Shown here: piece by piece, positions 63,659-64,000 of the stretch | Position numbering within the stretch: position 1 is the stretch's first letter | How the letters are laid out: each line of letters begins with the position of its first letter | Assembly (NCBI RefSeq): GCF_007570865.1 | Contig: NZ_VLPS01000004.1 | Span: forward strand, 113,257-177,256 | Reading direction: 5' to 3' | DNA length: 64,000 nucleotides | Source of the DNA: Atlantibacter subterraneus | Lineage (GTDB): Bacteria > Pseudomonadota > Gammaproteobacteria > Enterobacterales > Enterobacteriaceae | Made by a program: the position numbers and the translations under genes | Notes under the pieces: model-generated | Database searches by the model: none | What the model was told of the DNA's origin: nothing | The model's input: only the letters and a program-made list of their open reading frames with translations

Positions 63659-63686
63659 TTGCATCGAAATGTCAGCGGAGTATAGT
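63659..63686 (+). promoter_or_regulatory. Promoter of the initiator tRNA operon
   Basis: -35 TTGCAT (63659-63664) and -10 TATAGT (63681-63686) with 16-nt spacing, followed by a GC-rich discriminator (GCGC) typical of stringently controlled stable-RNA promoters. The first tRNA starts 14 nt later. Confidence 0.75.
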
Positions 63687-63699
63687 GCGCATCCACGGA

Positions 63700-63776
<77 letters not shown>

Positions 63777-63810
63777 ATTAAAATATAGAGAAGTACAAGC
63801 AGTACGGTGA

Positions 63811-63887
<77 letters not shown>

Positions 63888-63921
63888 ATTAAAATATAGA
63901 AAAGTATAAGCAGTACGGTGA

Positions 63922-63998
<77 letters not shown>

Positions 63999-64000
63999 AC

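Overview
The window is about 64 kb of chromosomal DNA from a member of the Enterobacteriaceae. Gene content and order follow the mutS-rpoS to mltA/metZWV arc of E. coli, and most proteins look very close to their E. coli counterparts. Several differences point away from Escherichia and toward the Klebsiella / Enterobacter / Kosakonia side of the family: a cueP gene before mutS, a hydroxyarylic acid decarboxylase operon between mutS and rpoS, a full cysG-type gene leading cysDNC, no mazEF between relA and mazG, and garK beside gudPXD. Species cannot be fixed from the sequence alone. No insertion sequence, prophage or CRISPR array was seen.

Layout. 1-3340: the 3' part of cueP, then mutS. 3341-6297: the variable mutS-rpoS segment, here a kpdBCD-type decarboxylase operon with a divergent MarR regulator (HosA type) and a 28-bp palindrome between them. 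6298-13086: rpoS-nlpD-pcm-surE-truD-ispF-ispD-ftsB-ygbE. 13138-23606: assimilatory sulfate reduction (cysC, cysN, cysD, cysG, then cysH, cysI, cysJ), interrupted by iap and a small Hok/Sok-type toxin-antitoxin locus at the place where relatives often carry CRISPR-cas. 23907-34379: queD, queE, a GntP-family transporter, eno, pyrG, mazG, relA, rlmD. 34435-37188: barA.

37240-41166 is the main accessory island: six tightly coupled minus-strand genes for a mannose-family PTS permease (EIIB, EIIC, EIID, EIIA), a GntR/UTRA regulator and an AgaI/NagB-type sugar-phosphate isomerase/deaminase. It lies between barA and the glucarate genes, looks AT-richer than its surroundings and is followed upstream by an AT-rich spacer. 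41597-46910: garK, gudD, gudX, gudP for D-glucarate use. 47382-52534: yqcA, truC, yqcC, the CsrB small RNA, syd, queF, ppnN. 52571-63495: sdaC-sdaB, xni, rlmM, ygdD, gcvA, the GcvB small RNA, ygdI, csdA-csdE, tcdA, mltA. The window closes with three tandem initiator tRNA genes.

Functional links: BarA and CsrB belong to one regulatory circuit (BarA/UvrY activates csrB) and a UvrY-type inverted repeat lies upstream of csrB. RelA, RpoS, NlpD, Pcm and SurE form a stress and stationary-phase theme. CysG supplies siroheme to the CysI sulfite reductase encoded a few kb away. QueD, QueE and QueF serve queuosine precursor synthesis. The best candidates for something not fully described are the six-gene PTS island with its in-operon regulator, the Hok/Sok locus between iap and cysH, and the GntP-type transporter with UxuR/ExuR-like half-sites in its leader.
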